A DNA stretch of 5,217 nucleotides from NCBI GenBank assembly GCA_023432995.1, contig JAEZES010000155.1, positions 1-5,217 of the forward strand. Direction: 5' to 3'. This document shows, one piece after another, positions 1 through 4,872 of the stretch. Each line of letters begins with the position of its first letter. Position 1 is the stretch's first letter. This DNA comes from Pseudomonadota bacterium. GTDB taxonomy: Bacteria; Pseudomonadota; Alphaproteobacteria; Sphingomonadales; Sphingomonadaceae. A model generated the notes under the pieces. The model ran no database searches. It was given only the letters and a program-made list of their open reading frames with translations, and had not been told where the DNA came from. A program made the translations under genes and the position numbers.

Positions 1-189
1 ACAGAACGCCTGCCGCGCGGCGGCGACCGCGCGGTCCATGTCCGCGGGACCGGCGGCTGCGGTGCGGGCGACGACGTCCTCCGAGTTCGGGTTGACGATC
101 TCGAGCTGCTCGCCGCTGGTGGGAGCGACCCATTCGCCGCCGATGAACAGCTTGTCGGGGTGCTTGATGTTGACGCCTTCGGGGGTCAT
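1..189 (-). CDS. Aldehyde dehydrogenase, N-terminal 63 residues (cut by window edge)
   Basis: The reading frame starts with ATG at 189-187 and runs off the left edge after exactly 63 codons. The start is supported by an AGGAG ribosome binding site (197-201) seven bases upstream. The visible residues contain LFIGGEWVAP (14-23), then EIVNPNSEDVVAR (30-42) and DMDRAVAAARQAF (50-62). This is the usual opening of NAD(P)-dependent aldehyde dehydrogenases: the first beta strand, the 'NP' turn and the helix beginning 'D-hydrophobic-xxAVxAAxxAF'. Such enzymes are normally about 480-500 residues and oxidise aldehydes to acids in the cytoplasm. The catalytic Cys and Glu lie outside the window, so activity and substrate cannot be judged. 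It follows the PQQ alcohol dehydrogenase on the same strand after 212 bases, which suggests an alcohol-to-aldehyde-to-acid sequence. The repeats in the gap leave open whether it has its own promoter; I found no convincing one. The family call is firm, the subfamily is not. Confidence 0.88.
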   Translation of the reverse strand, partial: MTPEGVNIKHPDKLFIGGEWVAPTSGEQLEIVNPNSEDVVARTAAAGPADMDRAVAAARQAFC

Positions 190-222
190 CGCGGGTCTCC
201 TCGTTCGGGGCGAAGGCAGGGG

Positions 223-292
223 CCCTCATCCAACTCCGACTAGGCCCCTGCGGGGCCAAGTCTCCGTATCCTTCTCCCGCCAGCGGGAGAAG
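223..292 (+). repeat. Two-hairpin interspersed repeat, copy A
   Basis: This is a 70-base unit starting CCCTCATCCA. Hairpin 1 has arms GGCCCC (243-248) and GGGGCC (252-257) around a TGC loop. Hairpin 2 has perfect 10-base arms CTTCTCCCGC (271-280) and GCGGGAGAAG (283-292). It aligns without gaps to copy C (4763-4832), with about 51 of 70 bases identical; the differences fall mainly in the eight bases after the lead, in hairpin 1 and in the linker. Copy A lies between the aldehyde dehydrogenase start and the PQQ dehydrogenase stop, head-on to copy B. There is no T-run after either hairpin, so it is not a classical terminator on this strand. I infer a dispersed palindromic repeat; whether it matters as RNA or DNA structure is not decided. 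Confidence 0.85.
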
Positions 293-319
293 ATGGGCAG
301 GGCGCTTGCGGCCAGGCTT

Positions 320-395
320 CTTCTCCCACTGGGGGAGAAGGATAGCGAAGCTTGCTCGCGAAGCGAGCCAGCGCAGCTTGGATGAGGGCTCCTTC
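320..395 (-). repeat. Two-hairpin interspersed repeat, copy B (inverted)
   Basis: Read on the minus strand, the unit begins GAAGGAGCCCTCATCCA (395-379). These 17 bases are identical to the start of copy C (4756-4772). Hairpin 1 has arms GCTCGC and GCGAGC (368-363 and 359-354) around TTC, with the same 6-3-6 geometry and position as in copies A and C but an unrelated stem sequence. Hairpin 2 has 8-base arms CTTCTCCC and GGGAGAAG (340-333 and 327-320) with a 5-base centre. The unit begins only six bases past the PQQ dehydrogenase stop codon (402-404), so it forms the 3' end region of that transcript. There it could act as a 3' stabiliser or attenuator, or simply be an insertion tolerated after a stop. 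Copies A and B together form a large imperfect inverted repeat of about 170 bases. Confidence 0.83.
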
Positions 396-401
396 CTTCT
401 C

Positions 402-2600
402 CTAGTAGCTGGACAATATCGTCAGACTGCGGCTGTCGAGCGGCTTGCCTTCGCGCTGGAGCTGCAGCTCGCGGGCGCGGAGCTTGCGCTGCTCGTCGAT
501 CAGGAAGGCGTGGATCGCCCGGGCCTGCTCGGGCGAAAGCAGGTCGTCGAAGCGCGGCATGCCGTTCGGCAGCAGCAGGCCTTCGCGCACGATCCGGTCG
601 AACACGTCGTGCGTGCCCGGCTGCATCCGGCGCAAGTCGGGCAGCGGGGCGCGCGGCTGGTTCGAGTGGCAGATCGCGCAGGTCTCGGTGAACAGCGCCG
701 ATCCCAAGGCGATCGTCGCCGGCGTCACCCCGGGAAGCTGCGCGGGCGGCTCGGGGGCCGGCTGCAGCGGCGGCAGGTCGGGCGGGATCGGCACTTCGCC
801 GCCGCCGAGCCTGAACACCAGCAGCCGGTTGGCGTTGCCCTTCGCATAGGCCGCCGCATAGGGCGGGACGAAGCCCCAGCCGCCGCCGCCCCAGCCGGTC
901 TGCACGGCGACGTACTGCACCCCGTCGACCTTGTAGGTCATCGGCGCGGCGAGGATCGAGCTGCCGGTGTCGATCGACTTGAGCACCTCGCCCGTCTCGG
1001 CGTCGCGGACGATCAGCTTGCCGGCGAGCGTGCCGTGGATGACCAGCCCGCTGGCGGTCGCGAGCACCCCGCCGCGGTCCTGCCAGCCGTCGAACGGCGC
1101 GGCCCACTTCGTCTCGCCGGTCAGCGGGTCGATCGCGCGGATTTCGGAGCTGAATGGCTTGTCGAGCACCTGCTGCCACTGCGGCAGCGCCTTGAGGGCC
1201 GCTTGCATCGGCGGCGGCAGGGTGGCTGACGCCGCCTCGAGGTCGGCGGTGAAGATCAGCGCCGCGGCCGGGTTCATCGCGTTCTTGCGGTGCGGCGGAC
1301 GCTCCTGCCCCGGCGGGATGAACATCAGGTTGCCCATGTCGACCACCGCCGCGAAGTAGAGGTTGCGCGACGGGTCGTAGGCCGCCGGGTGCCAGTTGCG
1401 CGCACCCGAGCTCGCCGGGAAGACGATCTTGGGACCGGTCGAATAGTCGGAGAACTCGGGCGTCAGGATCGGCTTGCCGCTGTCGAGGTCCCAGCCGCTG
1501 GCCCAGCTCGTGCGCACGAGCGCGTTGGCCGCGAGCGGCTTGCCGGTCTGGCGGTCGACGACGAAGAAGTACCCGTTCTTCGGCGTGTGCAGGATCACCG
1601 GGCGCTTGGCCCCGCCCACCTCGAGCTCGGCGAAGACCATCGGCTGGGTCGCGGTCAGGTCCCACGAATCCTGCGGTGTCTCCTGGAAGTGCCACTTGAT
1701 CTCGCCGGTCGCGCGGTCGAGCGCGACGAGCGAGTTCAGGTAGAGGTTGTCGCCGCCCGCAGGCGAGCGGGTCTTGAGCGGATAGGGGCCGCCGTTGCCG
1801 GTGCCGATGATCACCTGGTCGAACAGCGGATCGTACTGGATCGCGTCCCACACGGTGCCGCCGCCGCCGATGTCCCAGCGGCTCTGCGGATCCCAGGTCG
1901 CGAGCGCCTTCTCCAGTGCCTCGCTTTCCTGCGGGCCCTCCTCGGGATCGTGCGGGACGGTCCAGAAGCGCCACTTCTGGTCGCCGCTGCGCACGTCGTA
2001 AGCCGTGACGTAGCCGCGCGCGTCGTACTCGGCGCCGGCGTTGCCGATGATCACCAGGCTGCCGGCGATTTCGGGCGCGCCGGTGATCGTGTAGGCGCGC
2101 TTGCGGTCGGCGATCGTGTCGACCCGCCACATCACCTTCCCGCTGACCCGGTCGAGCGCGTAGAGCCAGCCGTCGAGCGAAGCGACGAAGACCTTGCCGT
2201 CGGCCAGCGCGACGCCGCGGTTGGCCTGGTCGCAGCAGGCCGCGCGGTTGGCCTGCATGTCGACCTCGGGCTCGAAGCGCCACAGCTCCTCGCCGGTCGC
2301 AGCGTCGAGCGCGTAGACGCGGCCGAGGTTGCCCGAGGTGTACATGACGCCGTCGACCACCACCGGGGTCGCCTCCTGCACGCGGGCGGTGCCGAGGTCG
2401 TATTCCCAGGCGAGGCCGAGCTGGCCGACGTTTTCGCGGGTGATGTCTTCGAGGCGCGAGAAGTGGCTCCCGGCCCAGTCGCCGCCGGGGTTGTCCCAAT
2501 CGTCGCCCGCGCCGATCACCGAAGTGTCGACCTCGGGGGCGTCGGTGCCCTGGGTGCAGGCGGCGAGGGCCAGCAGCGCCGCGACGACGAGCTTCTTCAT
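402..2600 (-). CDS. PQQ-dependent alcohol dehydrogenase with C-terminal cytochrome c domain (quinohaemoprotein), predicted lipoprotein
   Basis: 732 residues, within the usual range for type II quinohaemoprotein alcohol dehydrogenases. Residues 1-14 form a signal peptide ending in lipobox LAAC (Cys15), which predicts export and lipid anchoring. Residues of about 25-600 form the eight-bladed propeller with repeated W-docking motifs (ALDAATGEELW, ALDRATGEIKW, AIDPLTGETKW). The vicinal Cys122-Cys123 pair of this family is present. So are the calcium ligands expected from methanol dehydrogenase, Glu191 (AEYDARGYV) and Asn269 (GTGNGGPY), and the catalytic Asp314 in SWDLTATQ. The position two after it is Thr316, not the Asp of lanthanide enzymes, which points to calcium. 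A cytochrome c domain follows, with CAICH (641-645) and Met681 as probable sixth haem ligand, then a charged tail. The ATG at 2600 overlaps the upstream stop (ATGA), so the genes are probably translationally coupled. A GTG nine bases upstream is possible but moves the signal peptide away from its usual MKK start. Substrate unknown. No PQQ synthesis genes lie in the window. Confidence 0.93.
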   Translation of the reverse strand: MKKLVVAALLALAACTQGTDAPEVDTSVIGAGDDWDNPGGDWAGSHFSRLEDITRENVGQLGLAWEYDLGTARVQEATPVVVDGVMYTSGNLGRVYALDAATGEELWRFEPEVDMQANRAACCDQANRGVALADGKVFVASLDGWLYALDRVSGKVMWRVDTIADRKRAYTITGAPEIAGSLVIIGNAGAEYDARGYVTAYDVRSGDQKWRFWTVPHDPEEGPQESEALEKALATWDPQSRWDIGGGGTVWDAIQYDPLFDQVIIGTGNGGPYPLKTRSPAGGDNLYLNSLVALDRATGEIKWHFQETPQDSWDLTATQPMVFAELEVGGAKRPVILHTPKNGYFFVVDRQTGKPLAANALVRTSWASGWDLDSGKPILTPEFSDYSTGPKIVFPASSGARNWHPAAYDPSRNLYFAAVVDMGNLMFIPPGQERPPHRKNAMNPAAALIFTADLEAASATLPPPMQAALKALPQWQQVLDKPFSSEIRAIDPLTGETKWAAPFDGWQDRGGVLATASGLVIHGTLAGKLIVRDAETGEVLKSIDTGSSILAAPMTYKVDGVQYVAVQTGWGGGGWGFVPPYAAAYAKGNANRLLVFRLGGGEVPIPPDLPPLQPAPEPPAQLPGVTPATIALGSALFTETCAICHSNQPRAPLPDLRRMQPGTHDVFDRIVREGLLLPNGMPRFDDLLSPEQARAIHAFLIDEQRKLRARELQLQREGKPLDSRSLTILSSY

Positions 2601-3511
2601 TGTGGCCACAGGTGCCGGTACTGCTCGAGCACCGAGCGCAGCGTGCGCGGCTTGCGGCCGGTGATCCGCTCGACGTCGTCGGACTCGATATCCATGAAGC
2701 CTTCGCGGATCGACTGGCCGAAGGTGACCATGCCCTCACTGGCCCACGGGATCGGGCCGTCGGGGACCACGTCCGACGCCTTGCGCGGGACGCCGAGCGA
2801 ATCGAAGTAGGCGAACATGCCCTCGTCGTCGACGAGTTCGACCTCGATCGGCTTGCCCGCCATCCCGGCGATCAGCGCCATCGCATCGGGCAGGGTCCAC
2901 AGCTCGGGCCCGGTGACGTCGTAGGCATTGTTGGCGTGGCCGTCCTGCGTCAGCACGCCGACCGCGATCGCCACGCAGTCGTCGCGGCTGACGATCGGCA
3001 CGCGGCCCTGCCCGGCGTTCTCGGGCTTATGCCCGGCCTGCAGCGCGGGGATCGCCATCGCGGTCGCCACCGCCTCGGCGTAGAGGCTGTCGCGCAAGTG
3101 CGTCCAGGCGAGGCCCGAGGCCTCGATCATGCGCTCGGTGGCGAGGTGGTCGAACCCTTCGACCGAGGGGTTGTTCGGAGTCCGGACGCCGAGCAGCGAA
3201 GTGTAGACCACGTGCCGCACGCCCTGCGCCCTGGCCGCCTCGACCGCCGCGGTGTGCTGTTCGACGCGGCTGCCGACGCGCACCGTCGAGATCAGCAGCA
3301 TCTTCTCGCCGCCTGCCATCGCCGGCCCGAGCGAGGCCGGGTCGTCGAAGTCGGCGAAGCGCACGCTGGCGCCGGCCTCGGCGAGGTCGGCGAGCTTGTC
3401 CGGCGTGCGGCTCAGCAGCACGAGGTCTTCCGCCGGCACGCGTTCGAGAAGCTGCCGGGCCGCGGCGTTGCCGAACTGGCCCGAGGCGCCGGTGACGATG
3501 ATCTTGCCCAA
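2597..3511 (-). CDS. NmrA-like / QOR2-type NAD(P)H-binding oxidoreductase (atypical SDR)
   Basis: 304 residues from a TTG start. The N-terminus GKIIVTGASGQFG carries the dinucleotide motif GxxGxxG (Gly8, Gly11, Gly14). Arg35 in LLSRTPDK is placed to bind the 2'-phosphate of NADPH. MLLISTVRVGSR (71-82), the strand VRHVVYTSLL (98-107) and the long central part resemble NAD(P)H:quinone oxidoreductase 2 (E. coli QorB) and NmrA-type proteins. There is no clear YxxxK pair of classical short-chain dehydrogenases, as expected for this subfamily. Family members reduce quinones or act as redox sensors; the role here is unknown. TTG at 3511-3509 is chosen because GGGAGA (3523-3518) lies six bases upstream and because the family starts right at this beta strand. 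An ATG at 3541 would add ten non-conserved residues and lies inside the predicted -10 box. The stop overlaps the start of the PQQ dehydrogenase gene by four bases, so the two are probably expressed together. Confidence 0.87.
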   Translation of the reverse strand: MGKIIVTGASGQFGNAAARQLLERVPAEDLVLLSRTPDKLADLAEAGASVRFADFDDPASLGPAMAGGEKMLLISTVRVGSRVEQHTAAVEAARAQGVRHVVYTSLLGVRTPNNPSVEGFDHLATERMIEASGLAWTHLRDSLYAEAVATAMAIPALQAGHKPENAGQGRVPIVSRDDCVAIAVGVLTQDGHANNAYDVTGPELWTLPDAMALIAGMAGKPIEVELVDDEGMFAYFDSLGVPRKASDVVPDGPIPWASEGMVTFGQSIREGFMDIESDDVERITGRKPRTLRSVLEQYRHLWPQ

Positions 3512-3527
3512 GGGGTCTCTCCCGTTC

Positions 3528-3556
3528 TTGGCGGCAATCATAACGAGTGTTACGGT
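3528..3556 (+). promoter_or_regulatory. Candidate promoter for the SnoaL-like gene
   Basis: A -35-like TTGGCG (3528-3533) is followed after 17 bases by TACGGT (3551-3556), which keeps the most important T, A and final T of the -10 box. Transcription would begin around 3563, giving a short leader with the GGGAGA site before ATG 3581. The -10 box is weak, so the promoter may need an activator. It overlaps the minus-strand promoter almost entirely. Confidence 0.4.
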
Positions 3557-3564
3557 TGTGGCAA
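3537..3564 (-). promoter_or_regulatory. Candidate promoter for the NmrA-PQQ dehydrogenase operon
   Basis: On the minus strand TTGCCA (3564-3559) is followed after 16 bases by TATGAT (3542-3537), a five-of-six match to the sigma-70 -10 box. Transcription would start near 3530 and give a leader of about 19 bases with GGGAGA just before the TTG start at 3511. This favours the TTG start, because the alternative ATG at 3541-3539 lies in the -10 box and would not be transcribed from here. Confidence 0.55.
3541..3552. promoter_or_regulatory. Small dyad TAAC-N4-GTTA between divergent promoters, possible operator
   Basis: TAACGAGTGTTA has inverted arms TAAC and GTTA around four bases and sits between the minus-strand -10 and -35 boxes, touching the plus-strand -10 box. 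A second dyad, GTTG-TGG-CAAC (3555-3565), follows directly and covers the minus-strand -35 box. A regulator bound here would affect both directions. Dyads this short arise by chance, and no regulator gene is in the window, so this is only a candidate. Confidence 0.3.
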
Positions 3565-3580
3565 CACGACGGGAGAGACC

Positions 3581-4078
3581 ATGACCGCGCTTTCGATCGA
3601 AGACCGCCTCGGCCTGCAGGACCTGATCGCCGACTACTCGTGGGCGCTCGACACCGGCGATGCCGAGGCCCTCGTCGCCTGCTTCACCGAGGACTGCGTG
3701 ATGAGCGAGGAGGTGTTCGAGGAGCCCGACGTGTGGGAGGGCCACGCGGGCATCCGCGGGCTGATGGCGCACTACGCCAACGCCCCCGGCTTCCCCGGCC
3801 GCCAGCACCACGTCACCCAAACCCAGTACCGCCCGCAGGATGACGGCACGGTCAAGCTGCGCAGTTTCGCCTTCGTCACCGAGTGCGAGGGCGAGCCGCC
3901 CTACCTGCTGCGCTTCACCGGCTGGTACGACGACCACGCGGTCAGGGGCGCCGACGGCAAGTGGCGCTTCCGCCGCCGCACGGTGCGGCTGTGGGACGGC
4001 GAGGTGCTGAAGGGCTTCCCCGGCCGCGGCCAGTGGGTCGCCCGCAAGCGCCCGGACTCGCTCAAGATCAAGCGCTGA
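3581..4078 (+). CDS. SnoaL-like / NTF2-fold protein
   Basis: 165 residues from ATG 3581, with GGGAGA (3571-3576) four bases upstream. The opening helix LQDLIADYSWALDTGDAEAL (12-31) followed by FTEDCVM (35-41) and GHAGIRGLM (54-62) is typical of the SnoaL_4 group, the cone-shaped NTF2-like fold. RQHHVTQTQY (74-83) and GKWRFRRRTVRLW (126-138) match the later strands. Asp24 together with His76 or His77 corresponds in position to the Asp25-His73 pair of the HCH dehydrochlorinase LinA and similar dehydratases, so a dehydratase, isomerase or lyase activity is possible; many members have no known activity. The C-terminal tail is rich in Lys and Arg. It has no signal peptide and should be cytoplasmic. 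It is transcribed away from the NmrA-PQQ dehydrogenase genes with a 69-base shared control region, so it may belong to the same catabolic function. The substrate is not deducible. Confidence 0.82.
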   Translation: MTALSIEDRLGLQDLIADYSWALDTGDAEALVACFTEDCVMSEEVFEEPDVWEGHAGIRGLMAHYANAPGFPGRQHHVTQTQYRPQDDGTVKLRSFAFVTECEGEPPYLLRFTGWYDDHAVRGADGKWRFRRRTVRLWDGEVLKGFPGRGQWVARKRPDSLKIKR

Positions 4079-4129
4079 GCGGCGGCGCCGGGGCTCGGCC
4101 CGTCTGACACTTGCGACAGACCCCAGGAG

Positions 4130-4147
4130 CGGAAAAGCGCTTTTCCG
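4130..4147. terminator. Perfect 18-bp palindrome, possible bidirectional terminator or operator
   Basis: CGGAAAAGCGCTTTTCCG reads the same on both strands. It lies 52 bases past the stop of the SnoaL-like gene. As RNA it can form a short stem whose 3' arm contains UUUU, resembling a weak intrinsic terminator, but the bases that follow (GTAACTTTGGG) are not a proper U-run. As DNA it would suit a dimeric regulator of the downstream gene. A weaker GGGC-TCG-GCCC hairpin (4091-4101) lies closer to the stop codon. Confidence 0.4.
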
Positions 4148-4165
4148 TAACTTTGGGCCGGGAAC

Positions 4166-4201
4166 GTGTCACCCTGGCGCCCGATGTGTCATCATTGGCG
4201 C
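4166..4201 (+). repeat. Pair of imperfect direct repeats spaced 20 bp
   Basis: GTGTCACCCTGGCGC (4166-4180) and GTGTCATCATTGGCGC (4186-4201) share GTGTCA at the start and TGGCGC at the end. The starts are exactly 20 bases apart, close to two helix turns, so two protein copies could bind the same DNA face. The inverted form TGACAC also occurs at 4105-4110. They lie upstream of the candidate promoter of the DUF1905-OmdA gene, a typical activator position. Confidence 0.4.
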
Positions 4202-4215
4202 GGTCTCCCCTGCAA

Positions 4216-4243
4216 TTGGCCGAATCACCAGATCGCGCATGAT
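4216..4243 (+). promoter_or_regulatory. Weak candidate promoter of the DUF1905-OmdA gene
   Basis: TTGGCC (4216-4221) and CATGAT (4238-4243) are 16 bases apart, each matching four of six consensus bases. Transcription would begin near 4250, about 40 bases before ATG 4292. Such matches are not rare by chance. The support is mainly position, in a 213-base gap that needs a promoter if the upstream palindrome ends transcription. Confidence 0.25.
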
Positions 4244-4291
4244 GGAACAAAACGGGATCGGTAGGACAGCGGAATTCGACGGACGACATCG

Positions 4292-4783
4292 ATGACCTTG
4301 CCGATCCGCTTCCGCGCCGAGCTCCGCCGAAAGCATCCGGTCCTGCCGGTGTTCATCCGCATCGCCGGGGCAACCGTCGCGCCGTGGAAGCTGAGCGAGT
4401 GGCGGACGGTCGAGGGCACGCTCGGCGGCCGTGATTTCGGGCGCCGGACGATCAAGGATTGGGGCCACGGCAGCCCCGACTGGTTCGTCGAGTTCCTCAA
4501 GCCGTTTCTCGACGCATCCGGCCTGCAGCCGGGCGACGAGGTCGCGGTCGAGCTGCGACTGGCCGACATGACGATGCCGGCGGAGATGGCCGCGCGGATG
4601 GCAAGCGACGCGGAGTTCGCGCGCGCTTACGCCGCGCTGATCCCCAACCACAAGCGCAAGGCGATCGAGCACTACCTCGAGGCGAAGACCCCGGCCGGGC
4701 GGGCCGCGCGGCTGGAGAAGATCAGCCGCTCGATCAAGGCGCGGCTGGCGAAGAAGAAGGAGCCCTCATCCAGGCTGCGGTAA
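4292..4783 (+). CDS. DUF1905 and OmdA domain protein (YdeI/OmpD-associated family)
   Basis: 163 residues. Residues 5-91 match the DUF1905 pattern: RFRAELRRK, a hydrophobic strand LPVFIRI, WRTVEGTLGGRDFG, then SGLQPGDEVAVELRLAD, the small beta barrel. Residues of about 97-152 match the OmdA (bacteriocin-protection YdeI-like) helical domain: FARAYAALIPNHKRKAIEHYLEAK followed by GRAARLEKISRSI. The family is widespread and poorly understood; one Salmonella member was reported to act with the porin OmpD in peptide resistance, and no enzymatic activity is established. It has no signal peptide. Its ribosome binding site is weak (GGACGA at 4281-4286) and no better in-frame start was seen. The last seven or so residues (EPSSRLR) and the TAA stop lie in repeat copy C, so the natural C-terminus has probably been replaced by repeat sequence beyond the domain end. 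Its position suggests an independent transcription unit. Confidence 0.82.
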   Translation: MTLPIRFRAELRRKHPVLPVFIRIAGATVAPWKLSEWRTVEGTLGGRDFGRRTIKDWGHGSPDWFVEFLKPFLDASGLQPGDEVAVELRLADMTMPAEMAARMASDAEFARAYAALIPNHKRKAIEHYLEAKTPAGRAARLEKISRSIKARLAKKKEPSSRLR

Positions 4784-4832
4784 GGCCCTGCGGGCCTAAC
4801 CTTCGCTATTCTTCTCCCGTCAGCGGGAGAAG
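4756..4832 (+). repeat. Two-hairpin interspersed repeat, copy C, overlapping the end of the OmdA-type gene
   Basis: This copy begins GAAGGAGCCCTCATCCA (4756-4772), identical to the lead of copy B, and from 4763 aligns gap-free to copy A. Hairpin 1 has arms AGGCCC (4783-4788) and GGGCCT (4792-4797) around TGC. Hairpin 2 has arms CTTCTCCCG (4811-4819) and CGGGAGAAG (4824-4832) around TCAG. The first nine codons of the repeat are translated as the end of the DUF1905-OmdA protein, and the repeat supplies its stop codon. The unit ends 58 bases before the DUF559 start, and the DUF559 frame stays open through the repeat. There is no T-run, so classical termination is unlikely. Confidence 0.85.
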
Positions 4833-4872
4833 GATCCGGAATGGATCTGGCTCCGCTTTGACGAGAGCTGGT

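Larger units (their letters stand above)
3514..3580. promoter_or_regulatory. Perfect 12-bp inverted repeat carrying both divergent ribosome binding sites
   Basis: GGTCTCTCCCGT at 3514-3525 is repeated as its exact reverse complement ACGGGAGAGACC at 3569-3580, with 43 bases between. Each arm contains the GGGAGA ribosome binding sequence of the gene it faces: the TTG-started NmrA-like gene on the minus strand and the ATG-started SnoaL-like gene on the plus strand. Both mRNAs would therefore begin with nearly the same leader. The identity extends beyond the Shine-Dalgarno core, so shared control (a protein or RNA binding both leaders) or a duplicated leader are both possible. Confidence 0.75.

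Noticed and set aside
223..395. CRISPR array or intrinsic terminators for the hairpin repeats
   Set aside because: Only two copies here, in opposite orientation with no regular spacers, so not CRISPR. No T-run follows the hairpins on the transcribed strand, so classical intrinsic termination is unlikely.
226..2739. Long minus-strand open frame of 837 codons overlapping the PQQ dehydrogenase
   Set aside because: It is rich in Arg, Ala, Gly and Pro without any domain pattern, a typical shadow frame in GC-rich DNA. The other frame of the same strand has clear PQQ propeller and haem motifs.
1290..2810. Plus-strand open frame of 506 codons antisense to the PQQ dehydrogenase
   Set aside because: Low-complexity Arg/Ala/Val/Asp composition, no recognisable motif, and lies opposite a well-supported gene.
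3539..3541. ATG at 3541 as start of the NmrA-like gene
   Set aside because: It has no ribosome binding site, adds ten non-conserved residues and overlaps the TATGAT -10 candidate. It cannot be fully excluded.
2597..3937. N-terminal extension of the NmrA-like gene to a start at 3937
   Set aside because: The extra 142 residues are antisense to the SnoaL-like gene, do not resemble the family, and cross both promoter candidates. The family start fits TTG 3511 with its own ribosome binding site.
2600..4078. Plus-strand 492-codon frame leading into the SnoaL-like gene, suggesting a fusion protein
   Set aside because: Residues before the ATG at 3581 are antisense to the NmrA-like gene and lack domain features. 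A good ribosome binding site directly precedes ATG 3581.
3581..4078. Calling the SnoaL-like protein a LinA-type dehydrochlorinase
   Set aside because: The Asp and His positions agree, but this pair is common across the fold and the rest of the sequence does not resemble LinA closely.
4169..4672. Minus-strand 167-codon frame opposite the DUF1905-OmdA gene
   Set aside because: Shadow frame without motif; the plus strand carries both recognisable domains.
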